From NCBI RefSeq assembly GCF_003846175.1, contig NZ_ML123050.1, forward strand, positions 293,379 to 357,378: 64,000 nt of DNA, written 5' to 3'. The translations under genes were made by a program, and so were the position numbers. The notes below the pieces were generated by a model. The model was not told the DNA's origin. It was given only the letters and a program-made list of their open reading frames with translations, and ran no database searches. Numbering within the stretch: position 1 is the stretch's first letter; every line of letters begins with the position of its first letter. The DNA is from Streptomyces sp. ADI95-17. Its GTDB lineage: Bacteria; Actinomycetota; Actinomycetes; Streptomycetales; Streptomycetaceae. This document shows positions 9,327-18,104 of the stretch, piece after piece.

Positions 9327-9920
9327 ATGACGACCACACACGGGCATGTCCCTGCGCGACGACCGCGGCGTACCGATGCGCGACTCAACCGGGAACGTCT
9401 CATCGCCACGGCGCAGGAAGTATTCGCCGAAGCCGGACCGGAGGCGTCCCTCAATGAGGTCGCCCGCCGAGCCGGCGTCGGCCCGGGAACCTTGTACCGT
9501 CACTTCCCGAACCGCTCCGCCCTGCTGACCGGCATCCTCAGGGACCGGATCGAGACGCTGTGCGAGCTGGCCGAGACGCTGTCCTCCTCGGAATCCGCCG
9601 ACGACGCCCTGACGCAGTGGCTGCGCGCATTCCTCGCCCATGCCAGGGTCAACCAAGGGCTGGGGGGCGCGTTGATGGTCGAAGAGCCGGTCGCGCTGGG
9701 GTTCGACTGCCATCGGCTGATCCTGAACACGGCGGCCGAACTTCTTGCCCGGGCCCAGCAGCAGGGAACGGCGCGCGCCGACCTGACCGCCGACGACCTG
9801 GTCCAGCTTGTCGTCGGAATCGCGCTTTCCACAGCCCGCAGCCACGACGCGGAACAGCCCGACCGGCTGCTCACCCTGGTGCTCGATGCCACGTACGGGA
9901 CACCGTTGCAGAACGAGTGA
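9327..9920 (+). CDS. TetR/AcrR-family transcriptional regulator
   Basis: A 197-aa repressor. The helix-turn-helix covers about residues 20-65 (RERLIATAQEVFAEAGPEAS..EVARRAGVGPGTLYRHFPNRSALL). The C-terminal helical ligand-binding domain resembles the SbtR-type TetR C-domain. It is expected to repress itself and the divergent LLM oxidoreductase from the twin operators at 9243-9294, releasing them when a ligand binds. The ligand is unknown. Confidence 0.92.
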   Translation: MTTTHGHVPARRPRRTDARLNRERLIATAQEVFAEAGPEASLNEVARRAGVGPGTLYRHFPNRSALLTGILRDRIETLCELAETLSSSESADDALTQWLRAFLAHARVNQGLGGALMVEEPVALGFDCHRLILNTAAELLARAQQQGTARADLTADDLVQLVVGIALSTARSHDAEQPDRLLTLVLDATYGTPLQNE

Positions 9921-10185
9921 TCGCAGCAATGTCCTCCGCGCATCACGTCTGCTCGGATATCGGATGCAAAGGGCGGGCTGAAGCACTGCAGAACGGGTGA
10001 GCCGGAGCACGGCGGTTGTCACTCGGACAGGGTTGTTGTCTTGGACATCGCTGCTTCAGCCCAGTTGGGTCCGGGGCGGTCACCGGCACGTGGCCGTTGC
10101 TGATCCTGGACGAGCGGCATCTGTGGAGGAACCCGAGCCCCTGACAGGGCTGTGGCCGACCTCAACCACAGTTGCGGGCCTTCCT

Positions 10186-10485
10186 TCAGGCTCCGTGCTC
10201 ACGGGCCGACGCGATACCCGTCCGTACCGCTTCCAGCAGGGCTTCCAGGCCCTGCGCCCGCTGCCATTCCTCGGCCGAGTGGTGCCATGTGTGCTGCGCC
10301 GCCGGGGCTTCGGGCGAACCTGCGACGATCTCGACGGTCCGCCTCCCCTTCCGGTCGGGGCCCGTGACCCGCAGGTCCATGTTCCGGATGTGGAACCGCC
10401 GCGGATGGCTGCCGAAGACCTCCAGGATCCGGCCGTCGAACGTGTAGAACTCTCTACCTGCCCTGGCCGTGATCTCGTCGGTCAT
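10186..10485 (-). CDS. small hypothetical protein
   Basis: A 99-aa protein without a recognised family. The first 60 residues look beta-rich and PH-like (REFYTFDGRILEVF, RRFHIRNMDLRVTG, RRTVEIVAGS). A helix with EEWQRAQGLEALLEAVRTGI follows. No signal peptide or membrane segment is seen. Codon usage is normal for the region, so I consider it real. It is divergent from the next gene with a 144-nt gap. Confidence 0.6.
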   Translation of the reverse strand: MTDEITARAGREFYTFDGRILEVFGSHPRRFHIRNMDLRVTGPDRKGRRTVEIVAGSPEAPAAQHTWHHSAEEWQRAQGLEALLEAVRTGIASAREHGA

Positions 10486-10629
10486 GGGGTGACGGTACTC
10501 GCGGGGATCGGCGGCTGTCAGGCCCCGTCCGCGAACTGGTCCATCACCGCCGGCGCCGCCGGACGGGCCCGGGGCGGCGCTGAACCCCGTCCCTGGTGTG
10601 GTGCAGGGACAGCCTTTTAGGGTGCCGAG

Positions 10630-11073
10630 ATGTTGGAAAAGGCGGATGCTGAGGTCCGGGCCGAGCGCGAGCGCATCGCGGCCAGAGTGCGGGACGAACT
10701 GGTGGCCGCCGGATTGCCGGTCCTGGCGCCGGGGCTGAATCCGGTGCTGTCACAAGGCGTTGAGGTCAACGTCGACCCGTTCGACGACGACGCCGGCGGG
10801 GTGTCCGTGTCCTGGAGGTCCAGCCCGCGACTGGAGAACTGTGTGCTGCGTGCAGCCAGACACAGCCTCTTGGACGATCCGGCGCTCGCCCATCAACAGG
10901 TGGTGCTGGAGGCGATGCTTGCGGCGATCACCGCGATCCTGACGTCGGCCGGTTTCACGTTGCGCGACAGCCGAAACGACTACGCGCCGTTCGCTGTGGA
11001 CGTGCCGGCCGGGCCCGGTGGCAGTCCGTCGTGGGCGTTGCGCGCCGAAGAGCTGACGGTGCCGGGCCGATGA
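10630..11073 (+). CDS. hypothetical protein
   Basis: A 147-aa soluble protein of unknown function. The helical N-terminus is ADAEVRAERERIAARVRDEL. A central segment VEVNVDPFDDDAGGVSVSW suggests a small alpha/beta fold, and the C-terminus has FTLRDSRNDYAPFAVDV. ATG 10630 follows AGGGTG. A downstream 33-codon stretch (to the stop at 11170) reading DDNPEARIFRALTTALAKDM looks like a cut-off gene end and might once have been part of this or a neighbouring protein. Confidence 0.6.
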   Translation: MLEKADAEVRAERERIAARVRDELVAAGLPVLAPGLNPVLSQGVEVNVDPFDDDAGGVSVSWRSSPRLENCVLRAARHSLLDDPALAHQQVVLEAMLAAITAILTSAGFTLRDSRNDYAPFAVDVPAGPGGSPSWALRAEELTVPGR

Positions 11074-11505
11074 CGACAACCCGGAGGCGCGGATCTTCCG
11101 GGCGCTCACGACGGCCCTCGCGAAGGACATGGGACCCGGGATCAACTCCCGTCCGCTGGGCTTCGATTGACTCGCATGTCGCCCAGGAAACCGGTCGCGC
11201 TCCCCCGGTGCGTCTCCCCCTCGGGGCATGTTCTTCTCACCCTTTGCCGTCCGGCCGCGATCACCGAACGCAGCGCCCTCTTGGGGGATATGGATGCGCG
11301 AATCCCAAGAGGGCACTGCGTTCGGTGATGTGGATTGAGCGCATCGTCAGGCAGGACCCGGCCGGTGCCGGGTCGGTTCCGGGTCGGCGAATGCCGGGCC
11401 TGCGCACTGGGGCGGGCGCTGTGACGGTGGACTTCCCCGCACGGCTGGAAGGCGGAGTGCGGAGTGATGTGTCCTGCGTCATCGGCTGCGCGCCGGGTCA
11501 GTGGC
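11074..11505. other. intergenic between convergent genes, with a gene scrap and a long hairpin
   Basis: It contains a stop-terminated fragment reading ADDNPEARIFRALTTALAKD (about 11072-11170, plus strand, no start) and the long inverted repeat described separately. No other gene is seen. Confidence 0.5.
11261..11328. repeat. 25-bp inverted repeat (hairpin), possible bidirectional terminator or MITE
   Basis: Arms 11261-11285 and 11304-11328 are reverse complements over 25 nt with one mismatch, separated by an 18-nt loop. The outer end is TCACCGAACGCAG. It lies between convergent units, so a terminator without a T-run is the simplest reading. The length and sharp ends also fit a miniature inverted-repeat element. 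Confidence 0.65.
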
Positions 11506-12333
11506 TCAGGCCGTGGCGGCCCGGGCTGTGACCGCGTCGGCCGGATCCCAGCCGGCTCGTGGCACCGACGCCAGCAGCAGCCGGGTGTACGGGTCCTGCG
11601 GACCGGCCAGCACCTCGGCCGTCGGTCCTTGCTCCACCACGGTTCCGCGGCGCATCACCAATACCTCGTCCGTGATGTGGTGGACGACCGCCAGGTCGTG
11701 GCTGACGAAGACCAGAGCCACCCCGGTGTCCCGGCGGATCTCGCTCAGGAGCTGAAGGATCTGCGCCTGGATCGACACGTCCAGCGCGGCGACTGCCTCG
11801 TCGAGGACCAATACCTTCGGATCGACCGCCAGCGCCCGTGCGATGGCCAGCCGTTGCCGTTGGCCGCCGGAGAGGCCGTGTGGCCTGGCCTCCGCCTCCC
11901 GGGCGCCGAGCCCCACCTGGTCGAGCAGCCCGTCGGCCACGGTCGTTGCCCGGCCGTGCAGACGCAGGGCAGTGGTGAGGCACTGCCGGGCGGTGAGCCG
12001 GGGGTCCAGGGAGACATACGGGTCCTGGAACACCATCTGGATCTCCCGGGCCCGCGCCAGCCGGGCCTCCCGGCCGCGCGGGGTGCGCGGGGCGCGGGGC
12101 CGTCCGGAGACGGAGATGCTGCCCGCATCCGGCCGTACGAGACCTACCAGCATCCGGGCCACGGTCGTCTTGCCGGACCCGGACTCGCCGACGATTCCGA
12201 GTGAGCCGCCCGCCGGGACGGTGAAGGTGATGCCGTCGGCAGCGGTGAGACGGCCTCCGCCGGGCAGCCCGTACGTCTTGCGCAGTCCGTCCACGGCCAG
12301 CAGCGGTGCGGCTTGCGGTAGTGCGGTGGTCAT
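11506..12333 (-). CDS. peptide/nickel-type ABC transporter ATP-binding protein (DppF-like)
   Basis: A 275-aa ATPase of an oligopeptide-family importer. It has Walker A GESGSGKTT (about residues 49-57), a Q-loop in MVFQDPYVSLDPRLT, ABC signature LSGGQRQRLAIARAL, Walker B VLVLDEAVAALD and H-loop VSHD. It is the last gene of the ABC operon and overlaps the preceding ATPase by 4 nt (ATGA), which implies coupled translation and a heterodimeric ATPase. It lacks the C-terminal oligo_HPY extension that its partner has. Confidence 0.93.
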   Translation of the reverse strand: MTTALPQAAPLLAVDGLRKTYGLPGGGRLTAADGITFTVPAGGSLGIVGESGSGKTTVARMLVGLVRPDAGSISVSGRPRAPRTPRGREARLARAREIQMVFQDPYVSLDPRLTARQCLTTALRLHGRATTVADGLLDQVGLGAREAEARPHGLSGGQRQRLAIARALAVDPKVLVLDEAVAALDVSIQAQILQLLSEIRRDTGVALVFVSHDLAVVHHITDEVLVMRRGTVVEQGPTAEVLAGPQDPYTRLLLASVPRAGWDPADAVTARAATA

Positions 12334-13313
12334 CGGTCGTTCCTCCTCTCAGTGCCCGCACCCGGCAGCGCGGGCAGGCGGCGGCAGGTCGCGGCGCCCT
12401 CGCCGTCCAGCGGCACCGGTTCGGGCCGCCAGGTCGAACACTCCGGTTCGGCATCCGGGCAGCGGTCGGCGAACTCGCAGCCGCCGAACGCGTCCGCGAG
12501 CGACGGCGGGCGCCCCGGGATCGGGAGGATCTTCCGCCGTCCCTCCCCCAGCGTCGGGGAGCAGGCCAGCAGTCCCTTCGTATACGGGTGGCGGGGCCGG
12601 TCGAAGAGGCCGCCGGCGGGTTGTTCCTCGACGACCCGGCCCGCGTACATCACGTACACCCGGTCGCAGTACGCAGCAGCCAGTTGGAGGTCGTGTGTGA
12701 TGAACAGAAGACCCAGGCTCCGATCGGCCCGCAGGGTGCGCAGGAGAGCGAGGATCTCGGCCTGAGTGGTGACGTCCAGGGCGCTGGTCGCCTCGTCGGC
12801 GAGGAGCAGCCTTGGTTCGGCGGCCAGCGCGCCCGCGATGACAACGCGCTGGAGCATGCCGCCCGAGAGCTCGTGCGGGTGTTGGCGGAACCGGCGTTCC
12901 GGGTCGGAGAGGCCGACCGTGTCGAGGAGTTCGACGGCTCGGGTGCGAGCCGCCTTCTTGTCGAGTCCGGTCCCTGTCAGCCGTTCGACCAGGAAGTCGC
13001 CGATGCGGCGGACCGGGTTGAGCGCGGAACGCGGATCCTGGTGGACCATCGCGACCGTACGGGCCCGGTGCCGGCGCAGGGCGTCGCCGGTCAGTGCCAG
13101 GACGTCCGTGCCGTCGACGCGGACCGAACCGGAGGCAACCGTCCTGTCGGGGAGCGTACGCAGCGCCGCCCTGGCGGTCGTCGACTTGCCCGAGCCGGAC
13201 TCGCCGACCAGGCCGACCACTTCGCCGCCTGCCACCCGCAGGGAGACACCGTTGAGGACGGGCCGGGCGGTGCCCGGGAGTTCGAGGGTGAGGTTTTCGA
13301 TGTCGAGGAGCAT
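12330..13313 (-). CDS. peptide/nickel-type ABC transporter ATP-binding protein (DppD-like)
   Basis: A 327-aa ATPase with Walker A GESGSGKSTT, Q-loop MVHQDPRSALNPV, signature LSGGMLQRVVIAGAL, Walker B LLLADEATSALD and H-loop ITHD. The C-terminus carries the oligopeptide/dipeptide transporter extension, including the cysteine set GGCEFADRCPDAEPECS (about residues 280-296) that binds an Fe-S cluster in some homologues. It starts 4 nt after the permease stop and overlaps the second ATPase by 4 nt. Confidence 0.93.
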   Translation of the reverse strand: MLLDIENLTLELPGTARPVLNGVSLRVAGGEVVGLVGESGSGKSTTARAALRTLPDRTVASGSVRVDGTDVLALTGDALRRHRARTVAMVHQDPRSALNPVRRIGDFLVERLTGTGLDKKAARTRAVELLDTVGLSDPERRFRQHPHELSGGMLQRVVIAGALAAEPRLLLADEATSALDVTTQAEILALLRTLRADRSLGLLFITHDLQLAAAYCDRVYVMYAGRVVEEQPAGGLFDRPRHPYTKGLLACSPTLGEGRRKILPIPGRPPSLADAFGGCEFADRCPDAEPECSTWRPEPVPLDGEGAATCRRLPALPGAGTERRNDR

Positions 13314-13317
13314 GCGG

Positions 13318-14169
13318 CTACCTCCTGCTGCCGAGTCGGTCGGCGGCCCAGACCCCGACGACGTTGAAGGACACCACGACGAGAGCGATGGCGAAGCCGG
13401 GCACCAGGGCCGGCAGGAGTGCGCCCTGGACGACGGCTGCCTGCCCCTCCTGCACCATCAGACCCCAGTCGGAGCTGGGCGGCTGGGCGCCGAAGCCCAG
13501 ATAGGAGAGCGTGGCCAGGGACATCAGGGCCTCGCCGAACAGCACGACCAGATAGCCGATGATCGAACGGCCGAGGTTGGGGACGAGGTAGCGGGCGCAG
13601 ATCCTGGCTCCGCCCATGCCCTGGACGCCATAGGCGTCGATGTAGGGCTTGCGACGTTCGGAGAGTGCCACCGACCGGGTGTATTTGGCGACGGTCGGGG
13701 TGTAGGCGAGACCGAGCGCGAGCACGGAGGTCGTCATTCCGGCGCCGAAGACGGCGATGATCAGAACGGTGAACAGCAGCCCAGGAAAGGCGTACATGAC
13801 GTCGGTGAGGCGGGAGACCACGGTGTCGACCCAGCCGCCACGCCATGCGGCGAGTGTGCCGAGGGTGACACCGAGGACGGCGGCGATGGCCAGCAGGAGG
13901 ATCGGGGCGACGAGGCTGGTGCGGGCACCGTACAACACCCGCGAGAGGAGGTCCTGTCCGGAGGAATCGGTGCCGAGCAGATGTTCCGGGCCGGTGCCGA
14001 CCAGGGATGCGGAGAGGTCGATGGCATCGGGGGCGTACGGAGCGAGAAGCGGGGCGAGGAGTGCCGCCAGGACGACCACGACGAGCGTCCCGTCGGCGAT
14101 CATCACACCCGCCGGGCGGCGGTCCTTCCCGGTCTTCGGACCGACGCGGTCAAGGGTGGGCGCGCTCAT
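13318..14169 (-). CDS. ABC transporter permease (DppC-like)
   Basis: A 283-aa membrane permease with about six transmembrane segments. It has the N-terminal OppC-type region (LLAPYAPDAIDLSASL..GPEHLLGTDSSGQDLLSRVLYGARTSL) and the cytoplasmic EAA-like loop DAYGVQGMGGARICARYLVPN. ATG 14169 overlaps the preceding permease stop by 4 nt. The longer open frame upstream is antisense noise inside that gene. Confidence 0.92.
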   Translation of the reverse strand: MSAPTLDRVGPKTGKDRRPAGVMIADGTLVVVVLAALLAPLLAPYAPDAIDLSASLVGTGPEHLLGTDSSGQDLLSRVLYGARTSLVAPILLLAIAAVLGVTLGTLAAWRGGWVDTVVSRLTDVMYAFPGLLFTVLIIAVFGAGMTTSVLALGLAYTPTVAKYTRSVALSERRKPYIDAYGVQGMGGARICARYLVPNLGRSIIGYLVVLFGEALMSLATLSYLGFGAQPPSSDWGLMVQEGQAAVVQGALLPALVPGFAIALVVVSFNVVGVWAADRLGSRR

Positions 14170-15113
14170 GCGGAGGCCTCCTTCACCCGTGGGTCGAGCA
14201 GGGGGTGCACCAGGTCGACGAGGGTGGTCACGACGATGTAGCCGGTGACCATGAGCAGGAGTACGGCCTGTGCGACGGGGAAGTCGTGTGTGTTGATCGC
14301 GCCGACGAGCAGCGAGCCGATGCCGCTGATCCCGAACGCGGTCTCCACGACGACCGTGCCGGCCAGCATGCCCGCCATGACCAGGCCGCACATGGTGACG
14401 ATCGGCCCGAGCGCGTTGCGCAGCACGTGCCGGACCACGATCTCCCGTTCGCGGATTCCGGACGCGCGGGCGACCTCGACGTGGTCGGCCGCGCCGGCGT
14501 CGACCATCGACTGCCTGGTCACACGGCTGATCAGGGCGAGTGCGCCGAGCGCCAGGGACAGGGCGGGCAGCGTCAGGTGATGCACGGTGCCCGCGAACCC
14601 CTCGCCACTGCCGGTCACCGGGAACCAGCCGAGCTGGACACCGAAGACCGCGACCAGGGCGATGGCGGAGACGAAGGACGGCACGGAGGCAGCCAGGGTC
14701 GTGCCGCCGACGACCGTGGAGTCGATCCAGGTGCCGCGGCGGACGGCGGCGAGCACGCCGGCGCCGACCCCGAGGACGACGAAGAGCACGGTCGCGTACG
14801 CCACGAGGGTGAGCGTCGTCGGGAAGCGGGCGGCCAGCAGATCGGCGACCTGGTCGCTGTACTTGAAGGAGCGGCCGAGGTCGAGCTGAACGCAGTCGCC
14901 GAGCCAGCGCCCGTACTGCACGACGAGGGGCTCGTCGAGGTGGTACTGGGCCCTGACGAGTTCCAGCTTCTCCGGGGAGAGCTTGTCGCGGCCCCCGGCG
15001 AGGAAGACGGCGGGGTCGCCGGGCGCCGCGTACACAGCGGCGAAGATGACGAAGGAAGCGGCGAGGAGTGTGGCCAGCAGTCCGGCCAGCCGCCGGGAGA
15101 TCCGGGCGAGCAT
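14166..15113 (-). CDS. ABC transporter permease (DppB-like)
   Basis: A 315-aa permease. A single N-terminal transmembrane helix (LAGLLATLLAASFVIFAAVYAAPGDPAVF) precedes the periplasmic stretch DKLSPEKLELVRAQYHLDEP, followed by five or so membrane segments and the EAA-type loop VARASGIREREIVVRHVLRNAL. It forms the channel with the DppC-like partner. It begins 6 nt after the binding-protein gene. Confidence 0.92.
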   Translation of the reverse strand: MLARISRRLAGLLATLLAASFVIFAAVYAAPGDPAVFLAGGRDKLSPEKLELVRAQYHLDEPLVVQYGRWLGDCVQLDLGRSFKYSDQVADLLAARFPTTLTLVAYATVLFVVLGVGAGVLAAVRRGTWIDSTVVGGTTLAASVPSFVSAIALVAVFGVQLGWFPVTGSGEGFAGTVHHLTLPALSLALGALALISRVTRQSMVDAGAADHVEVARASGIREREIVVRHVLRNALGPIVTMCGLVMAGMLAGTVVVETAFGISGIGSLLVGAINTHDFPVAQAVLLLMVTGYIVVTTLVDLVHPLLDPRVKEASA

Positions 15114-15119
15114 GCGCGA

Positions 15120-16775
15120 TCAGCCCTTCTTCGAGCCGAGTTCGGCGGCCCACGGGTAGTAGAGGTAGGCCATGGAGGCGGGCGGTCCGGTCAGTTTCTC
15201 GTTGAGGACGAGGACGGAAGGCACTTGGGCGACCGAGATCCAGACGGCGGCGTCCGTGAACGTCTTCTGGATGTCGACCGTGAGCTTCGCGCGCTCGGCG
15301 TCGTCGAGCGTGGTGAGCGCCTTCTTCACCTTGGCGTCGTACGCGGCGTCCTTGAAGCCCACCCAGTTGTTGGAGGAGTCGGAGAGCGCGTTGTCGTAGA
15401 AGCCCATGGGATCGGCCTTGGAGATGTACCAGTCACCGACCAGCACGTCGATGTCGGCGCGGGCCCGCGGATCGCTGTAGAACTGCTCGAACTGCGAGGT
15501 CGGCACGGTTTTGATCTGCCCCTTGAGGCCGATCCGCTGGAGCGCGGCGCGCACGGCGTTGGCGACGACGGAACGGCCCTGGCTGGCGTCCGTGCCGATC
15601 ACCACCGGCTCGGTGGGGTCGGCGCCGGCCTCCTTCACCAGGTTCTTGGCCTCGGCGAGATCCTCGGTGGTCGGGGCGGCGGGGGCGTAGGCGACGGCCT
15701 TCTGGGCGGCCTCGAAGACGGGCTTCTCGTAGCCCCAGGCGCCGGAGCCGACCGGGGTGCCCCAGGGCTGGACCATGCCACCGTAGCCGGATGCGGCGAT
15801 GCCCTTGCGGTCCAGCGCGAGCGAGAGCGCCCGGCGGATCTTCGGGTCCTTCAGCCCGCCGCGCTCGGTCGGGATGAGGACGAGGGAAGCGGTGGAGGGG
15901 CCATAGTGCTGCTCGATGCCCTCCTTGTCCTGGAGAGCCGCCGCGGTGTTGGGCGATTCGGCGTAGGCACCGTCGGCGGCGCCGGTCGTCAGGGCGTTGA
16001 CGAGGGCGCTGTCGGCGGCCCAGCGGAAGGTGACCTGCTTCGTCAGGGGCTTCTTGCCCCAGTACGCGTCGTAGCGCTCGATGGTGATGGAGTCGCCGGA
16101 CTTCCAGCTGCTCAGACTGTACGGGCCGGTGCAGGCGTCGGGTTGTCCCGGCGTACCGAAGTCCTTGCCCGCCTTCTCGACCTGTTCCTTGTTCCAGACG
16201 ATGCCCGCGTCACCGGCGAGTGCCTTGAAGAACATGGCGTCCGGCGCCTTGAAGGTGATCGTGATCCGGCGGTCGCCGGTCTTCTCCATCGCGGCGATGT
16301 TGCCGAACTCGTCGCCCTGTTCCATGTCCGGATCGGCGTGCCGCTTCAGGCTCCAGAGCACGTCGTCGGCGGTCATCGGGGTGCCGTCGTGGAAGGTGAC
16401 ACCGGAGCGCAGGGTCAGTACGAGGGTCTTGTCGTCCGGGGTTTCGGCCTTCTCGGCGAGGAACGGCTTCGTCGACATGTCCGGCTGGAGCTGGTACAGC
16501 CGCTCGCAGACGTTGGTGAGGACGACGCGGCCCGCGCTCGATCCCTGGGTGTCCAGGTCGAGCGAGTCCGGCTCGTCCTCCAGGAGCCAGTCGGCGTTGG
16601 CGAGTTCGCCCTTGGCCGGCGTGGTGGTGGGGGTGAGGTCGAGCGTGGCCGCGTCGGCGGTCCGGGATGCGCCTGCGGTGTTCTGGGTCGCTCCACTACA
16701 GCCTGCGGCGGCGACGACGGTCGCCGCGACGAGGGCCGTGGCCAGGACCGACCTTCTTGAGGAGGTGTGCGTCAT
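15120..16775 (-). CDS. ABC transporter substrate-binding lipoprotein (SBP_bac_5)
   Basis: A 551-aa extracellular solute-binding protein of the peptide/nickel type. The N-terminus has twin arginines (SSRRS), a hydrophobic core and a lipobox AAAGC with C26, so it is an exported, membrane-anchored lipoprotein. Family features include LTLRSGVTFHDGTPMTADDV and RALSLALDRKGI. It should deliver a peptide-like or amide ligand to the two permeases downstream. ATG 16775 sits 8 nt after AGGAAA. A GTG one codon upstream is possible. It lies 13 nt downstream of the C45 hydrolase gene. Confidence 0.92.
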   Translation of the reverse strand: MTHTSSRRSVLATALVAATVVAAAGCSGATQNTAGASRTADAATLDLTPTTTPAKGELANADWLLEDEPDSLDLDTQGSSAGRVVLTNVCERLYQLQPDMSTKPFLAEKAETPDDKTLVLTLRSGVTFHDGTPMTADDVLWSLKRHADPDMEQGDEFGNIAAMEKTGDRRITITFKAPDAMFFKALAGDAGIVWNKEQVEKAGKDFGTPGQPDACTGPYSLSSWKSGDSITIERYDAYWGKKPLTKQVTFRWAADSALVNALTTGAADGAYAESPNTAAALQDKEGIEQHYGPSTASLVLIPTERGGLKDPKIRRALSLALDRKGIAASGYGGMVQPWGTPVGSGAWGYEKPVFEAAQKAVAYAPAAPTTEDLAEAKNLVKEAGADPTEPVVIGTDASQGRSVVANAVRAALQRIGLKGQIKTVPTSQFEQFYSDPRARADIDVLVGDWYISKADPMGFYDNALSDSSNNWVGFKDAAYDAKVKKALTTLDDAERAKLTVDIQKTFTDAAVWISVAQVPSVLVLNEKLTGPPASMAYLYYPWAAELGSKKG

Positions 16776-16788
16776 CACTGATTTCCTG

Positions 16789-17973
16789 TCAGTTCTGGCC
16801 GTACGGGCCGTCGTAGAGGTTCCAGGGAAGGTGCTGGTACTCGCGGTCGCAGGGGGTGCCCGCCGTCACGTGGTAGTCACCGGAGGTGAGGTCGGCCAGG
16901 GAGGAGACGAGGGTGGTCCACCGCTCCAGCTGCGGCCGGCGCGGATCGGGGTGGGTGCACAGGGATTCGGGGTGGCCGAGGTGATCCGACATCGCCCGGC
17001 GGACGATCCTGCGCGACTCCTCGGGGCCGGCGGAGCCGCGCAGCGCCTTCAGCCCTTCCGTGGCTCGGGGGACGCGGACCAGGGAATCGGACGACATGGG
17101 CCGGTACCCGGCGGCGGCCAGCGGTGCGGGAATGCCTGCCTGGTAGTGGTTGCCGTGTACCAGCAGGCCATCGGTCGGATACATCCAGCCGTGCCCGGCC
17201 GGGGTGGTCTCCAGGTCGATGGCGAAGCCCTCACGGCAGGTGAGCAGGGCGTTGCTGGCGATATGGGCCCGGGTTCGGCAGAGCACATCGAGGGCGTCGG
17301 TGATGTTGCTCTGGTCCAGGACACTTCGGCGTACGACGGTCTGCGGCAGGCCGATCGCATCGCTGAATCGGCCGCCGAGACCGTTGGCGTTGAAGGCGAG
17401 CCCGGCGGAATTGGCGCCCTGGCGGCCGATCTGTCCGGCCTCGACCTGCATGATCAGGGTCGGCTTGGGGGGTTGGACAATCCTGATCATGACGACGGTG
17501 TCGGCGACGCCGGCCCGCCAGTCCCAGTTCTGCCCGGCGTAGACGTGTCCGTCGCCGCTTGCCTCGCCGTGGACGGCGAAGGAGGTGCAGCCCTCGGCGG
17601 GTTCTTCCTCGCTCGCCCGCCCGTCGGCCTCCATCTGCGCGAAGGACTTGTCGTAGATGACCTCGCCGCGGGCGTTCAGGGCGAGGACGTCCAGCAGGCC
17701 GACGCCGGCGCCGTCCGCGATGCCCTGCATTTCGTCGACGAGGTGGGGTGCGTAGTCGCGTACTGGCTCCAGCCAGTGGGCGGCCCGGGCGGTGACCCGG
17801 TCCCAGGCCAGTCCTGCGGACCGGCCGAAGGCCTCCTCGTAGTAGCCGAGCGCGGCATGTACTTGGGGCCGCACGGCCTCGCCGTACTGGCGGCCGCGCT
17901 GGAGCGGGCTGCCGGAGATCTCGATGACCGGGAGGACCCGGGCGGGCCCGGGGGCCGCGGGACGGGGTGCCAT
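16789..17973 (-). CDS. C45-family Ntn acyltransferase/hydrolase (6-APA acyltransferase-like)
   Basis: A 394-aa enzyme of the acyl-CoA:6-aminopenicillanic acid acyltransferase/NAAA superfamily. These proteins cut themselves to expose an N-terminal cysteine. Here that is probably C129 in AEGCTSFAV. Other family features are YAGQNWDW (about 155-162), GANSAGLAFNANGLG and HGNHYQ. It probably hydrolyses or forms an amide bond on the ligand brought in by the ABC importer encoded just downstream. No signal peptide is seen, so it acts in the cytoplasm. ATG 17973 has AGGAGAA 3-9 nt upstream. First gene of the six-gene operon. Confidence 0.85.
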   Translation of the reverse strand: MAPRPAAPGPARVLPVIEISGSPLQRGRQYGEAVRPQVHAALGYYEEAFGRSAGLAWDRVTARAAHWLEPVRDYAPHLVDEMQGIADGAGVGLLDVLALNARGEVIYDKSFAQMEADGRASEEEPAEGCTSFAVHGEASGDGHVYAGQNWDWRAGVADTVVMIRIVQPPKPTLIMQVEAGQIGRQGANSAGLAFNANGLGGRFSDAIGLPQTVVRRSVLDQSNITDALDVLCRTRAHIASNALLTCREGFAIDLETTPAGHGWMYPTDGLLVHGNHYQAGIPAPLAAAGYRPMSSDSLVRVPRATEGLKALRGSAGPEESRRIVRRAMSDHLGHPESLCTHPDPRRPQLERWTTLVSSLADLTSGDYHVTAGTPCDREYQHLPWNLYDGPYGQN

Positions 17974-18029
17974 GCTTCTCCTCGCTCTGGAACGCACTCC
18001 GAACGGCGCCGCAGGACCACGAGAGTCCT

Positions 18030-18094
18030 GTAACGTCGATTACGAGTTGCGTTCCGGTTGGAACGTACTGCCCAGGAACAGTAACGTCGGTCAC
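18030..18094. promoter_or_regulatory. divergent promoter region with repeated palindromes (candidate RpiR operators)
   Basis: Two related sites, 18030-18043 (GTAACGTCGATTAC) and 18081-18094 (GTAACGTCGGTCAC), lie 51 nt apart, about five helical turns. Between them, 18050-18065 is a perfect palindrome of C-GTTCC-GGTT-GGAAC-G. All sit between the divergent C45/ABC operon and the RpiR gene, so they are good candidates for the regulator's binding sites. Confidence 0.6.
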
Positions 18095-18104
18095 ACGGAA
18101 GTCA

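Noticed and set aside
14007..16760. 917-codon plus-strand open frame
   Set aside because: Antisense to the dpp-like permease and binding-protein genes, which have clear family motifs. It arises from GC-rich codon structure.
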